Origin: Clostridia bacterium
GTDB lineage: Bacteria; Bacillota; Clostridia; Christensenellales; Borkfalkiaceae
DNA length: 42,130 nucleotides
NCBI GenBank assembly: GCA_021202395.1
Contig: JAJQDC010000045.1
Location: forward strand, 7,887 to 50,016
Direction of reading: 5' to 3'
The notes under the pieces were generated by a model, which did no database searches, was not told where the DNA came from, and saw nothing but the letters and a program-made list of their open reading frames with translations. Shown piece by piece: positions 1-7,837 of the stretch. Position 1 is the first letter of the stretch, and the number at the start of each line of letters is the position of its first letter. The translations under genes were made by a program, and so were the position numbers.

Positions 1-456
1 CCACTTTACCGCTTCTGTATAATTTTGCAACACGCCTTCTCCTTTTTCATAACAAAAACCTAAATTAAAAAGCGCATTTGTATTACCCTGTTCTGCGGCT
101 TTTCTATACCACTTTACCGCTTCTGTATAATTTTGCGACACCCCATAACCATTATCATAACAATAACCTAAATTGCATTGCGCATTTTCTTGCTCTTGAT
201 TGGCGGCTTTCCTATACCACTTTACCGCTTCTGTATAATTTTGCAACACGCCTTCTCCTTTTTCATAACAATTACCAAGGTTATTTTGTGCACAAGCATT
301 ACCTTGTTCGGCAGCTTTCTTATACCATTTTACAGCTTCAGTATAGTTTTGCGACACACCTAAACCATTATAAAAACAATAACCTAATTCAAATTGTGCA
401 CCTACTTCCCCCTGTTCTGCCTTTTTTATTATTTCTGATAAAGTATCTTGATCCAT
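1..456 (-). CDS. Sel1-like repeat protein (3' end beyond window)
   Basis: The reading frame starts at the ATG at 456-454 behind an AAGGGGAA ribosome site and stays open to the left edge, so the C-terminus is missing. After a short N-terminus (MDQDTLSEIIKKAEQGE) the visible 152 residues are 36-residue Sel1/TPR-like units carrying the signature NYTEAVKWYRKAAEQG and an LG.CYEKGEGV block. Sel1 repeats form alpha-alpha solenoids used for protein-protein contacts; the partner cannot be told. No signal peptide is seen, so it is probably cytoplasmic. Units beginning at 1 and 217 share about 55 identical bases, pointing to a recent two-unit duplication. It is divergent from the XRE regulator at 613. 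Confidence 0.85.
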   Translation of the reverse strand, partial: MDQDTLSEIIKKAEQGEVGAQFELGYCFYNGLGVSQNYTEAVKWYKKAAEQGNACAQNNLGNCYEKGEGVLQNYTEAVKWYRKAANQEQENAQCNLGYCYDNGYGVSQNYTEAVKWYRKAAEQGNTNALFNLGFCYEKGEGVLQNYTEAVKW

Positions 457-558
457 AAAATTCCCCTTTATTATTTAATTACTAACTCTTTACATTTGAT
501 AAATTTTTATATTACAACATATAAATTATATAATATGTTTACATTAATTATACGTTAT

Positions 559-593
559 ATGAGTATTCTCATTTTGTCAATGAGTTTTCTCAT
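559..593. promoter_or_regulatory. Two palindromic operator-like sites, 21 bp apart
   Basis: Positions 559-572 (ATGAGTATTCTCAT) and 580-593 (ATGAGTTTTCTCAT) are two copies of ATGAG-N4-CTCAT whose starts lie 21 bp, two helical turns, apart. They lie just upstream of a TATAAT at 601-606 and the XRE regulator start at 613, in the gap shared with the divergent Sel1 gene. This fits autoregulation by the XRE protein; binding is inferred. Confidence 0.5.
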
Positions 594-612
594 TTTATTG
601 TATAATTTTTTT

Positions 613-831
613 ATGTTCGGGAAAAGACTTAAAGAGCTGCGCACTGAAAACGACGTAACGCAGAAGCAAATTGCGGAGATTTTGGGCTGCCACCAATCTA
701 TGGTTACACGCTGGGAAAAAGGCGAATGTGAACCCACCGAAAGCGTAATTAAAAAGGCAGCCGTTTACTTTGACGTAACCGCCGATTACCTTATAGGTTT
801 AGAAGATGAAACAGGCGCCAAAATTAAATAA
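613..831 (+). CDS. XRE-family helix-turn-helix regulator, 72 aa
   Basis: Small single-domain DNA-binding protein. Residues 2-60 form an HTH_3/Cro-C1 fold: FGKRLKELRTEN, then DVTQKQIAEILG, the recognition helix region QSMVTRWEKGE, and the typical ending FDVTADYLIGL. The frame is open upstream to 448, but the ATG at 613 begins exactly at the domain, and the upstream part is AT-rich, low-complexity and covers the paired palindromes, so 613 is preferred. No clear Shine-Dalgarno is visible before this ATG, so the transcript may be leaderless or the site weak. It is divergent from the Sel1-repeat gene and may regulate it and itself. Confidence 0.85.
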   Translation: MFGKRLKELRTENDVTQKQIAEILGCHQSMVTRWEKGECEPTESVIKKAAVYFDVTADYLIGLEDETGAKIK

Positions 832-1586
832 AAAGTTAATTGGTTGGCACATATATGCCAACCAATTATTTTTAGACGGTTGGAATTATCAGAAATAAAC
901 GTTATTATTTTTAAACACCGCTACTGCCGCCGTAGTTGGTCATTCGCGAACCGCGGCTCGATGCCGCTCCCGCGAGATCCTTCGCTTTCGCTCAGGATGA
1001 CGATGTGTTCGGGCGTTTACTCTCTCTTGGCTTCCCCTTCTATGGGGGAAACTGTCCGACAGGACTGATGAGGGGATACTCCTGCCTTTCCCTACTCTTC
1101 TGCCATTTACGCTTTATTATGCGGTTAAAAGTAATCCCCTCATCCGTCGGCTATGCCGCCACCTTCCCCCATAAAAGGGGAAGGCAAGAGTGAGATAATG
1201 TACAAGTTACGATTCTGGTTGGAGATCTCTCTACTTCGGTTTGCGCACATTTATCTGAAGCCTTTTATATTAAGGTGCGCAAAGTGTCGCTACGCTCGCG
1301 CGCGAGTACTCGCGGTCGAACAAGCAATTCCGCCCATTCAATGCTTTTTGCTGCATTATAAAACATTATTATTTTTAAACAACTTGTGTGCCGCCCTGCC
1401 TGCTGGTCGCCAGTCCTGGCGGGATTGCCACGGGGTAGAACCCCCTCGCAATGACATGTAGTGTTCGGTCGTCTATAATTTGGTAATAATTTAAGCTAAT
1501 ACCTAGTCCCACCCTTGGCTCCCTTATTAGGGGAGCTGGCGCATAGCGCCTGTGGGGTTCACCTTATTTGCGGTAAGAAAACCCTG
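832..1586. repeat. Intergenic mosaic of dispersed repeats (C, R1, D, E, F, B)
   Basis: No gene is supported here. In order: a C-type fragment (about 945-1005, CTCAGGATGACG); an R1 inverted pair (1026-1188); a truncated D arm (about 1218-1240) cut by an E unit (1242-1306); an F segment (about 1316-1395); a C unit ending in CTCGCAATGACA (about 1400-1453); and a B unit (1513-1586). Every block has relatives elsewhere in the window. Confidence 0.75.
1026..1188. repeat. Composite R1 inverted-repeat element, copy 1
   Basis: A 163-bp block whose ends are CTTGGCTTCCCC on the left and GGGGAAGGCAAG on the right, with GATGAGGGGATA pairing with TAATCCCCTCATC inside. The core, CTCCTGCCTTTCC then ATGCGGTTAAAAG, matches the core of the copy at 31128-31348. 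It has the form of a non-coding MITE-like element. Confidence 0.65.
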
Positions 1587-1622
1587 CAGATGCTTTCTAC
1601 CGCTTTATATACCACATTACAC

Positions 1623-1656
1623 AAAAAACGGGCAGTGTAAACACTGTCCGTTTTTA
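1623..1656 (-). terminator. Rho-independent terminator of tuf
   Basis: ACGGGCAGTGT/ACACTGTCCGT hairpin flanked by A and T runs on both sides, beginning 17 bases beyond the tuf stop codon. It could also end plus-strand transcripts. Confidence 0.85.
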
Positions 1657-1672
1657 AGTTTGATTTTACAGA

Positions 1673-2890
1673 TTAAAGAACCTGGCTGATAACGCCGGAA
1701 CCAACCGTTCTGCCGCCTTCACGGATAGCGAAACGGAGTTTTTCTTCTACTGCTACGGGCTTGATAAGGTCAACCGTAATTTCTACGTTGTCGCCGGGCA
1801 TAACCATTTCGGTGCCTGCAGGAAGCTCGATAGAACCGGTTACGTCGGTAGTTCTGATGAAGAACTGGGGACGATAGTGGTTGAAGAAAGGAGTATGACG
1901 GCCGCCTTCTTCTGCCTTAAGAACGTAAACCTGAGCCTTGAACTTGGTAGAAGTTTTAACGGTACCGGGTTTAGCAAGAACCTGACCCTTTTCAATACCC
2001 TTACGGTCGATACCACGAAGGAGCGCGCCGATGTTGAAGCCTGCGATAGCTTCGTCAACGCTCTTGTGGAACATTTCAAGACCGGTAATAACGGTGCCTA
2101 CGGGCTTATCGATAAGACCAACGATTTCGGCAGGATCGCCAACGTGAGCTGTACCCCTTTCTACACGGCCGGTAGCAACTGTACCACGGCCAGAGATGGT
2201 GAATACGTCTTCTACAGGAAGAAGGAAGGGTTTAGCTGTATCCCTTTCAGGGGTAGGAATGTATGTGTCGATGGTATCCATAAGTTCAAGAACGCACTGG
2301 CATTCAGGAGCTGCAAGAATTTCTGCATCGGGGCAACCGGAAGTAGCCTTTTCAAGAGCCTTAAGAGCTGAACCTTTGATGATAGGTGTATCATCGCCGG
2401 GGAAGCCGTAGCCGTTAAGAGTTTCCCTTATTTCCATTTCTACAAGTTCAAGAAGTTCGGGATCGTCCATCTGATCGGTCTTGTTAAGGAATACTACGAT
2501 ATAAGGAACGCCAACCTGACGTGCAAGAAGGATATGTTCCTTTGTCTGGGGCATGGGGCCATCGGTTGCTGCAACTACAAGAATTGCACCATCCATCTGG
2601 GCTGCACCTGTAATCATGTTCTTAACGTAGTCTGCGTGTCCCGGGCAGTCTACGTGCGCATAGTGGCGCTTGTCTGTCTGATACTCAACGTGAGCGGTAT
2701 TTATTGTTATACCGCGCGCCTTTTCTTCGGGCGCCTTATCGATTTCGTCGTATCTCATTTTCTGTGCCTGACCCTTGCATGCCATAACCATAGTGATAGC
2801 TGCGGTCAGAGTGGTCTTGCCGTGGTCAACGTGGCCGATTGTGCCGATGTTAACGTGGGGCTTGCTGTTGTCGTACTTAGCCTTTGCCAT
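1673..2890 (-). CDS. tuf: Elongation factor Tu
   Basis: GTPase that delivers aminoacyl-tRNA to the ribosomal A site in the cytoplasm. The 405 residues show G1 GHVDHGKT (about 19-26), the switch I region [14 protein letters not shown]3 [10 protein letters not shown]4 NKTD (the usual form is NKCD) and the C-terminal barrels ending [17 protein letters not shown]. Length is slightly above the usual 395-400. The start is the ATG behind AAAGGAG at about 2903-2908. It is the last gene of the str operon, separated from fusA by 298 bp that carry structured element Z1, and followed by a terminator. Confidence 0.98.
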   Translation of the reverse strand: MAKAKYDNSKPHVNIGTIGHVDHGKTTLTAAITMVMACKGQAQKMRYDEIDKAPEEKARGITINTAHVEYQTDKRHYAHVDCPGHADYVKNMITGAAQMDGAILVVAATDGPMPQTKEHILLARQVGVPYIVVFLNKTDQMDDPELLELVEMEIRETLNGYGFPGDDTPIIKGSALKALEKATSGCPDAEILAAPECQCVLELMDTIDTYIPTPERDTAKPFLLPVEDVFTISGRGTVATGRVERGTAHVGDPAEIVGLIDKPVGTVITGLEMFHKSVDEAIAGFNIGALLRGIDRKGIEKGQVLAKPGTVKTSTKFKAQVYVLKAEEGGRHTPFFNHYRPQFFIRTTDVTGSIELPAGTEMVMPGDNVEITVDLIKPVAVEEKLRFAIREGGRTVGSGVISQVL

Positions 2891-2987
2891 TTTTGTACTT
2901 CTCCTTTAAATTTTTTATTTAAACGATAACTTTTGCCCTTTTATAAGGGGTGCGCAGCTATCTATCATTTCGCACTGAATGTTATTT

Positions 2988-3086
2988 CGTGAATTTCTTT
3001 TTGCATTGCTGTGCAAAAACAAATCGCACGATTCTGAAAGACAAACCAATCTTACGCTTTGCGTTGCGATTGTTTTTTCTTTCTTT
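2988..3086 (-). ncRNA. Structured element Z, copy 1 (upstream of tuf)
   Basis: Read on the minus strand, an A-rich start (AAAGAAAGAAAAAACA) leads into hairpin 1: CAATC, GCA, ACGC, loop AAA, GCGT, AA, GATTG. A linker GGTTTGTCTTT follows, then hairpin 2: CGTG, ATTT, TTTTTGCA, loop CAGCAA, TGCAAAAA, AAAT, CACG. Copy 2 in front of rpsG has the same layout with compensatory changes in the stems. Loops and linker are conserved. It lies in the fusA-tuf gap in gene orientation, about 100 nt before the tuf start, so it may act as a 5' leader RNA, a processing site, or be a mobile palindromic repeat. Confidence 0.55.
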
Positions 3087-3188
3087 AAGATAACCTTAAT
3101 TTAACACACTAATAATTATATATTAAAAATTTTAAAAACACAAATAAAATCAACTTATATTTAAAAAATTTTTAATTAAAGCCGTTTA

Positions 3189-5297
3189 TCAGTTGTTGCG
3201 TTTAGCCCTTTCGCCTATAACCTTTTCGGCAACAGACTTGGGAACTTCGGAATAATGGTCAAACTGCATAGTAAACTGTCCGCGTCCCTGCGTCCTTGAA
3301 CGAAGGTCGGTTGCGTAACCGAACATTTCTGAAAGAGGAACTTCTGCGTCTACTACCTTTGCGCCTGCACGGTCGTCGGTAGAAACTATTGTACCGCGCC
3401 TTGCCGTTACGTTACCCATTATATCGCCGAAGTAATCGTCGGGGGTTATAACTTCTACCTTCATGATGGGCTCAAGCAGTACGGGCTTAGCTTTTGCCAT
3501 GCCGTCTTTAAACGCCATTGAACCTGCAATCTGGAAAGCCATTTCAGAAGAGTCTACTTCGTGGTAGCTGCCGTCGTAAACCTGTACCTTAAAGTCTACC
3601 ATTTCGTAGCCTGCAAGGAAGCCGTTCTTTGCGGCGCCCTGTATACCTTTATCTATAGCGGGGATATATTCCTTAGGGATAGAGCCGCCTACGGTAAGGT
3701 CTTCAAACACGTAGCCCGAAGCGGGTTCGCCGGGTATAAGGTGGATCTTGCAGTGGCCGAACTGACCTTTACCACCAGACTGCCTTTTGTAAAGACCTTC
3801 GGCATCGACTGCGTTTTTAAAGGTCTCGCGGTAAGCAACCTGGGGCGCGCCCACGTTAGCTTCTACTTTGAATTCCCTTAAAAGCCTGTCTACTATAATA
3901 TCAAGGTGAAGTTCGCCCATACCAGCTATAATGGTCTGGCCGGTTTCCTGGTCGGTATACGTTTTGAACGTGGGGTCTTCTTCTGCAAGCTTGATTAAAG
4001 CCATGGTCATCTTTTCCTGGCCAGCCTTGGTTTTAGGCTCGATGGAAAGCTGGATAACGGGGTCAGAGAAGGTCATCTGTTCAAGCACTATGGGGTGGGC
4101 TTCGTCGCACAGCGTGTCGCCCGTGGTGGTATCTTTAAGCCCTACTATGGCGCAGATATCACCCGAATAAACCTTGGGAATTTCGGTACGGGTGTTGGCG
4201 TGCATCTGTACAAGACGGCCTACCCTTTCCTTTTTGCCCTTGGTAGAGTTATAAACGTAAGAACCCGATTCAAGCACGCCTGAATATGCTCTGAAGTATG
4301 CAAGCCTGCCCACGAAGGGGTCGGTTGCAATCTTGAATGCAAGACCTGCAAAAGGTTCTTCATCAGACGTTTTACGCTCTTCTTCTGCACCCGTCTTGGG
4401 GTTGACGCCCGTTACGTGCGCTACGTCTACGGGGGAAGGAAGGAAGTCTATTACGGCGTCAAGAAGCATCTGTACGCCCTTGTTCTTGTAAGAAGAACCG
4501 CAAAGAACGGGGGTGCACTTCATTGCTATTGTTGCCGCACGAAGACCTTTACGTATTTCGTCGGGGGTAAGTTCCATTGTGTCAAGGAACTTTTCCATAA
4601 GTTCGTCGTCGCCTTCGGCAGCCGCTTCCATTACAGCCATGTGGGCTTCTTCGGCGGCAGCACGCATATCGGCGGGAATTTCGTCTTTATGGTACTGTTT
4701 GCCGTCGTCGGAATCGTAAATTTCGGCATTCATTTCTATAAGGTCTACTATCCCCTGGAAAGTAGCTTCCTTGCCGATGGGCAGTTCAATGGGAACGGGA
4801 TTGGCATTGAGCCTTTCCTTCATCATCTTTACGGCGCGCTCAAAGTTTGCACCGTTGATGTCCATTTTGTTTACGTATGCAATGCGGGGAACCTTGTATT
4901 TATCAGCCTGGCGCCATACGGTTTCTGACTGGGGTTCAACGCCGCCCTTTGCACAGAAGGTTGCGATAGCGCCGTCAAGCACGCGCAGGGAACGTTCTAC
5001 CTCTACGGTAAAGTCTACGTGTCCCGGGGTGTCTATTATGTTTATACGGCACTCGTCTTTTTTGGTCATTCCGGAACGGGTCCAATGGCAGGTGGTTGCA
5101 GCCGAAGTAATGGTGATGCCGCGCTCCTGCTCCTGCACCATCCAGTCCATGGTAGCCTGTCCGTCGTGAACTTCGCCAATTTTATGTGTGATACCCGTGT
5201 AGTATAAAATTCTTTCTGTAGTGGTAGTTTTACCGGCGTCTATGTGCGCCATAATACCAATGTTACGGGTATGAAGTAAATCGTATTCTCTTGCCAT
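3189..5297 (-). CDS. fusA: Elongation factor G
   Basis: Translocation GTPase, also used with RRF in ribosome recycling. The 702 residues contain G1 [12 protein letters not shown] (about 17-28), switch [13 protein letters not shown]3 [22 protein letters not shown]4 NKMD, and domains III-V including [14 protein letters not shown] and the C-terminal REVPK-like end [17 protein letters not shown]. Complete and of normal length. It starts 18 bp after the rpsG stop and is cotranscribed with it. Confidence 0.98.
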   Translation of the reverse strand: MAREYDLLHTRNIGIMAHIDAGKTTTTERILYYTGITHKIGEVHDGQATMDWMVQEQERGITITSAATTCHWTRSGMTKKDECRINIIDTPGHVDFTVEVERSLRVLDGAIATFCAKGGVEPQSETVWRQADKYKVPRIAYVNKMDINGANFERAVKMMKERLNANPVPIELPIGKEATFQGIVDLIEMNAEIYDSDDGKQYHKDEIPADMRAAAEEAHMAVMEAAAEGDDELMEKFLDTMELTPDEIRKGLRAATIAMKCTPVLCGSSYKNKGVQMLLDAVIDFLPSPVDVAHVTGVNPKTGAEEERKTSDEEPFAGLAFKIATDPFVGRLAYFRAYSGVLESGSYVYNSTKGKKERVGRLVQMHANTRTEIPKVYSGDICAIVGLKDTTTGDTLCDEAHPIVLEQMTFSDPVIQLSIEPKTKAGQEKMTMALIKLAEEDPTFKTYTDQETGQTIIAGMGELHLDIIVDRLLREFKVEANVGAPQVAYRETFKNAVDAEGLYKRQSGGKGQFGHCKIHLIPGEPASGYVFEDLTVGGSIPKEYIPAIDKGIQGAAKNGFLAGYEMVDFKVQVYDGSYHEVDSSEMAFQIAGSMAFKDGMAKAKPVLLEPIMKVEVITPDDYFGDIMGNVTARRGTIVSTDDRAGAKVVDAEVPLSEMFGYATDLRSRTQGRGQFTMQFDHYSEVPKSVAEKVIGERAKRNN

Positions 5298-5315
5298 AAA
5301 TCACTCCGCAACCGA

Positions 5316-5786
5316 TCAGAATCTGAAGTGGGCGAACGCCTTGTTCGCTTCTGCCATTCTGTGGGTGTCTTCCTTCTTTTTAACGGTACCGCCTGTGTTG
5401 TTAAAGGCGTCCATAAGTTCTGCGGCGAGCTTGTTGCTCATACCTCTTTCGGCACGCTTTCTTGTATTTATTACAAGCCAGCGGATAGCAAGCGTCTGCC
5501 TTCTTTCAGGCCTGATTTCTATAGGAACCTGATAGTTGGCACCGCCTACCCTTCTTGCCTTTACTTCCAATACAGGCATAATGTTGTTCATTGCCTGGTT
5601 GAAAATATCCATAGCGTCCTGACCGAGCTTTTTGCTCATTATGTCAAACGCTTCGTAAACGATATTTTGTGCCGTACCCTTATTGCCGTCGTACATAATC
5701 TGGTTGATAAGTTTTGTTACCACCTTAGAATTATACACGGGATCGGGCAGCACGTCCCTTTTGGGCACGTTACCTCTTCTGGGCAT
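5316..5786 (-). CDS. rpsG: 30S ribosomal protein S7
   Basis: Primary 16S rRNA-binding protein that starts assembly of the small-subunit head. At 156 residues it has the usual length, with the N-terminal [10 protein letters not shown], the [23 protein letters not shown] block and the C-terminal [14 protein letters not shown]. The ATG follows AAAGGAGAT. In most Firmicutes it directly follows rpsL; here 564 bp of structured, repeat-rich DNA separate them. Some bacterial S7 proteins repress their own operon, so the long leader may be relevant. Confidence 0.98.
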   Translation of the reverse strand: MPRRGNVPKRDVLPDPVYNSKVVTKLINQIMYDGNKGTAQNIVYEAFDIMSKKLGQDAMDIFNQAMNNIMPVLEVKARRVGGANYQVPIEIRPERRQTLAIRWLVINTRKRAERGMSNKLAAELMDAFNNTGGTVKKKEDTHRMAEANKAFAHFRF

Positions 5787-5964
5787 AAATTTAATCTCCT
5801 TTAATTATTTTCATGTTAAGGGTTAAAACCTTAAATAAGCTATTGCTTGCCTTTCGGTAGCAAACCTTCTCCGTCTGTAAAGACGAATACTGCCTACTTT
5901 TTCAGGTTAAGGGAAGATATACTCCATAAACGAAGTTCTACTCCGAAACAAGTAGGGGAATGTG

Positions 5965-6068
5965 TTCACGCAAATCTTTTTGAATTGCTGTTCAAAAACA
6001 TTTGCCGTGATTTTTTAAAGACAAACCATTCTTGATACTTTGTATCTGCGAATGTTTTTTCTTTCTTT
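5965..6068 (-). ncRNA. Structured element Z, copy 2 (upstream of rpsG)
   Basis: On the minus strand: AAAGAAAGAAAAAACA, then hairpin 1 CATTC, GCA, GATAC, loop AAA, GTATC, AA, GAATG; linker GGTTTGTCTTT; hairpin 2 TCACG, AAAT, TTTTTGAA, loop CAGCAA, TTCAAAAA, ATTT, CGTGA. Compared with copy 1, several stem pairs differ on both sides so that pairing is kept, while GCA, AAA, AA, the linker and CAGCAA are identical. That pattern is expected of a selected RNA structure. It lies in the rpsL-rpsG gap in gene orientation. Confidence 0.55.
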
Positions 6069-6194
6069 TGCGCATTTGCTACTTTAGCGTAGGTAATTAT
6101 ATAATGCGCAAAATTCAATCTTTTACCTTAAAACTACGGGGTTCAAAGCATAACAAGTGAAGCTTTGAACTCACTATTATTTTTATATATAGCC

Positions 6195-6325
6195 GCTTTT
6201 TGCTTACGCAAAAGAGCGTTAATACACCTTCGCAAAGTTATTATTTTTAATAACTTGCCACGATTTGCTACGCAAATGCGTGATTATATGGTAAAATATT
6301 CTGCTTTTTGCTTACGCAAAAGAGC
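6195..6325 (-). repeat. Three related bulged hairpins in the rpsL-rpsG spacer
   Basis: Units at 6195-6217, 6259-6282 and 6303-6325. On the minus strand two read GCT, bulged C, TTTTGC, loop GTAA, GCAAAA, AGC; the middle one reads CACG, bulged C, ATTTGC, loop GTA, GCAAAT, CGTG. Stem sequence differs but the bulged C and the GTA loop are kept. Confidence 0.5.
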
Positions 6326-6350
6326 GATTATACTGCGGTAAAAAATTTAA

Positions 6351-6722
6351 TTATTTGGGCTTTTTGGCGCCGTAAAGAGAGCGGGACTGCTTGCGCTTTG
6401 CCACGCCTGCGGTATCCAATGCGCCGCGGATGATGTGGTAACGGACGCCGGGAAGGTCTTTAACCCTGCCGCCACGGATAAGCACAGAAGAGTGTTCCTG
6501 TAAGTTATGACCTTCGCCGGGAATGTATACGGTACCTTCCTGCTTGTTGGTAAGCCTTACACGGGCAATCTTTCTTATTGCAGAGTTAGGCTTTTTAGGT
6601 GTGGTAGTCGTAACCGAAAGGCATACGCCGCGCTTCTGGGGACAGTTGTCCAGTATAGGCGACTTTGACTTGTAAACCTGCTTTTCTCTGCCGTGTTTGA
6701 TAAGCTGGTTGATTGTAGGCAT
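6351..6722 (-). CDS. rpsL: 30S ribosomal protein S12
   Basis: Decoding-centre protein of the small subunit. The 123 residues start [12 protein letters not shown] and contain the streptomycin-sensitive type sequence [12 protein letters not shown] (the Lys matching E. coli Lys43 is present) and [16 protein letters not shown], where mutations classically give resistance. The C-terminus [10 protein letters not shown] is normal. The ATG follows AAGGAGGAA. It is the first gene of the str operon, with a promoter about 330 bp upstream at 7049-7077 and a B-family repeat inside the leader. Confidence 0.98.
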   Translation of the reverse strand: MPTINQLIKHGREKQVYKSKSPILDNCPQKRGVCLSVTTTTPKKPNSAIRKIARVRLTNKQEGTVYIPGEGHNLQEHSSVLIRGGRVKDLPGVRYHIIRGALDTAGVAKRKQSRSLYGAKKPK

Positions 6723-6835
6723 AAAATTCCTCCTTGTTAAACTCGGCTTTAATAAGCCTGTGGAATATATCTTTTATCCGTTCCACCCCTTAAAATGAAA
6801 CAAGATTAAAGTGCAAAAAAATATTTACCGCATTG

Positions 6836-6950
6836 TAGGCTCCCTTGTAAGGGGAGCTGGCGGCGTTAGCCGTCTGAGGGGTTCACCTTATTTTTTTTGG
6901 TAAGTAAACCCTTCCACCGCAAGCGGTCCCCCTTCCCTTACAGGGACGGC
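6836..6950. repeat. B-family repeat in the str operon leader
   Basis: Intact B unit: GGCTCCCTTGTAAGGGGAGC hairpin, CTGAGGGGTTCACCTTATT, then AAACCCTTCC, CCGCAAGCGGTCCCCCTTCC and CCTTACAGGGACGGC. Related copies lie at 1513, 30785 and 41014. It sits between the operon promoter and rpsL, so it would be transcribed. The rest of the gap between 6723 and 7837 holds the promoters and small RNA listed separately, and C, R1 and F repeats. Confidence 0.7.
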
Positions 6951-7048
6951 TCATAAGGTATATCATAATTATATATAGTAATTACTTTAGCCGCTTTCGG
7001 TTTTACGCTACAGCGTAGTACTCCACGCTAAGCATCACAGCAAACGCT

Positions 7049-7077
7049 ATTTTACCAAAGATAAATTTGTTTGTCAA
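7049..7077 (-). promoter_or_regulatory. Sigma-A promoter of the str operon
   Basis: On the minus strand TTGACA (7077-7072), a 17-bp spacer and TAAAAT (7054-7049). It is the only strong match upstream of rpsL and gives a leader of about 320 nt. Confidence 0.75.
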
Positions 7078-7137
7078 CAAAATTAAGGCAATTTAACGGA
7101 AGATAAACTGATTTTTACCTGCAAAGAATAAATTTGC

Positions 7138-7166
7138 TTGACTTTTTTGCTTAAAACGGCTAAAAT
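7138..7166 (+). promoter_or_regulatory. Sigma-A promoter of a short transcript
   Basis: TTGACT (7138-7143), 17-bp spacer, TAAAAT (7161-7166), divergent from the str promoter 60 bp away. No coding frame follows before the terminator at 7210-7249. Confidence 0.7.
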
Positions 7167-7172
7167 GGCTGC

Positions 7173-7249
7173 ATAAAATTTAACGGCATATAAAAATACT
7201 GAACCAGCAAGAGCGTATAATTTTCAGAAAAGTTATACGCTCTTTTTTT
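7173..7249 (+). ncRNA. Candidate ~75-nt small RNA
   Basis: The stretch between the promoter at 7138-7166 and a strong terminator contains no ORF with a ribosome site. The terminator stem is AGAGCGTATAA (7210-7220) with TTATACGCTCT (7233-7243), extended by TTTT-CAG-AAAA, then seven T. It could be an independent sRNA or the remnant of a lost gene; no known RNA family is recognised. Confidence 0.4.
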
Positions 7250-7735
7250 GTTGTTTGCCCTGTTTTTGATTGTGCGGCTTGTCTTTGCTAACGAACGACA
7301 GTACACTACGTCATCCTGAGCGGAGTGCGTAGCACGTAGTCGAAGGATCCCGCAAGAGCGGACTGAAAGGGAGCGGCTCGCGAACGCTAAAGCAAAAACG
7401 CTTATTCCTTGGCTTCCCCTTTTATGGGGGAAGCTGTCAACTTGTTGACTGATGAGGGGATAATTCTACCGCTTTATAAGGCGATAATTATTTAAGAAAA
7501 ACGTTATTATTTTTAAATAACTGAATTGCCGCCGTTGTTGGTCGTTCGCCCGTTCGGGCGGGATTGCCACGCGGTAGAGACCGCTCGCAATGACAATTAG
7601 GTTACTGTCGTTTTCTGCGGTGTGCAAAGTAACGCTGCGCTCACGCGCAATGACAACCTTCGGGTTGTACAGCCCCAACGGGGCTGTCATTTCGACCAAG
7701 CGAGCATAGCGAGCGCGTGGAGAAATCTCCTGCTA
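7250..7735. repeat. Repeat mosaic upstream of the MATE gene
   Basis: C fragment (about 7310-7390, GTCATCCTGAGCGGAG then CGAAGGATCCCGC), a single R1 arm (7408-7462), an F segment with TTATTATTTTTAAA (about 7465-7530), a C unit (about 7540-7595), a partial E unit (about 7620-7650) and a D half (about 7664-7730, GGGGCTGTCATTTCGA to GAGAAATCTCC). No gene is supported. Confidence 0.7.
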
Positions 7736-7837
7736 TCAAAGTAACTTGTACCAAAGCAACTTTGGTTGCTTATGCGTAATTGCCATCGGGTAAACATCTT
7801 TATTTTTTATTGCCGAAACGGAGGTTTTTTTATTTTT

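Larger units (their letters stand above)
5787..6350. other. Unusually long rpsL-rpsG spacer rich in hairpins
   Basis: No gene is seen in these 564 bp. From the rpsL side it holds three related hairpins (6195-6325), a 9-bp stem GTTCAAAGC/GCTTTGAAC (about 6138-6170), a long inverted repeat of AATGCGCAAAA about 40 bp apart (6065-6115), and element Z2 (5965-6068). Confidence 0.7.

Noticed and set aside
1026-1080. Hammerhead ribozyme core (CTGATGAG in R1 repeats)
   Set aside because: No GAAA segment or cleavage-site stem follows in the right place; the match is by chance.
844-1461. Several 74-102 codon plus-strand frames
   Set aside because: All lie within the dispersed-repeat mosaic and lack ribosome sites.
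1877-2371. 164-codon frame antisense to tuf
   Set aside because: Shadow of a highly constrained gene; no promoter or ribosome site.
7466-7699. 77-codon minus-strand frame
   Set aside because: Composed of F, C, E and D repeat pieces; similar translations arise at other mosaics.
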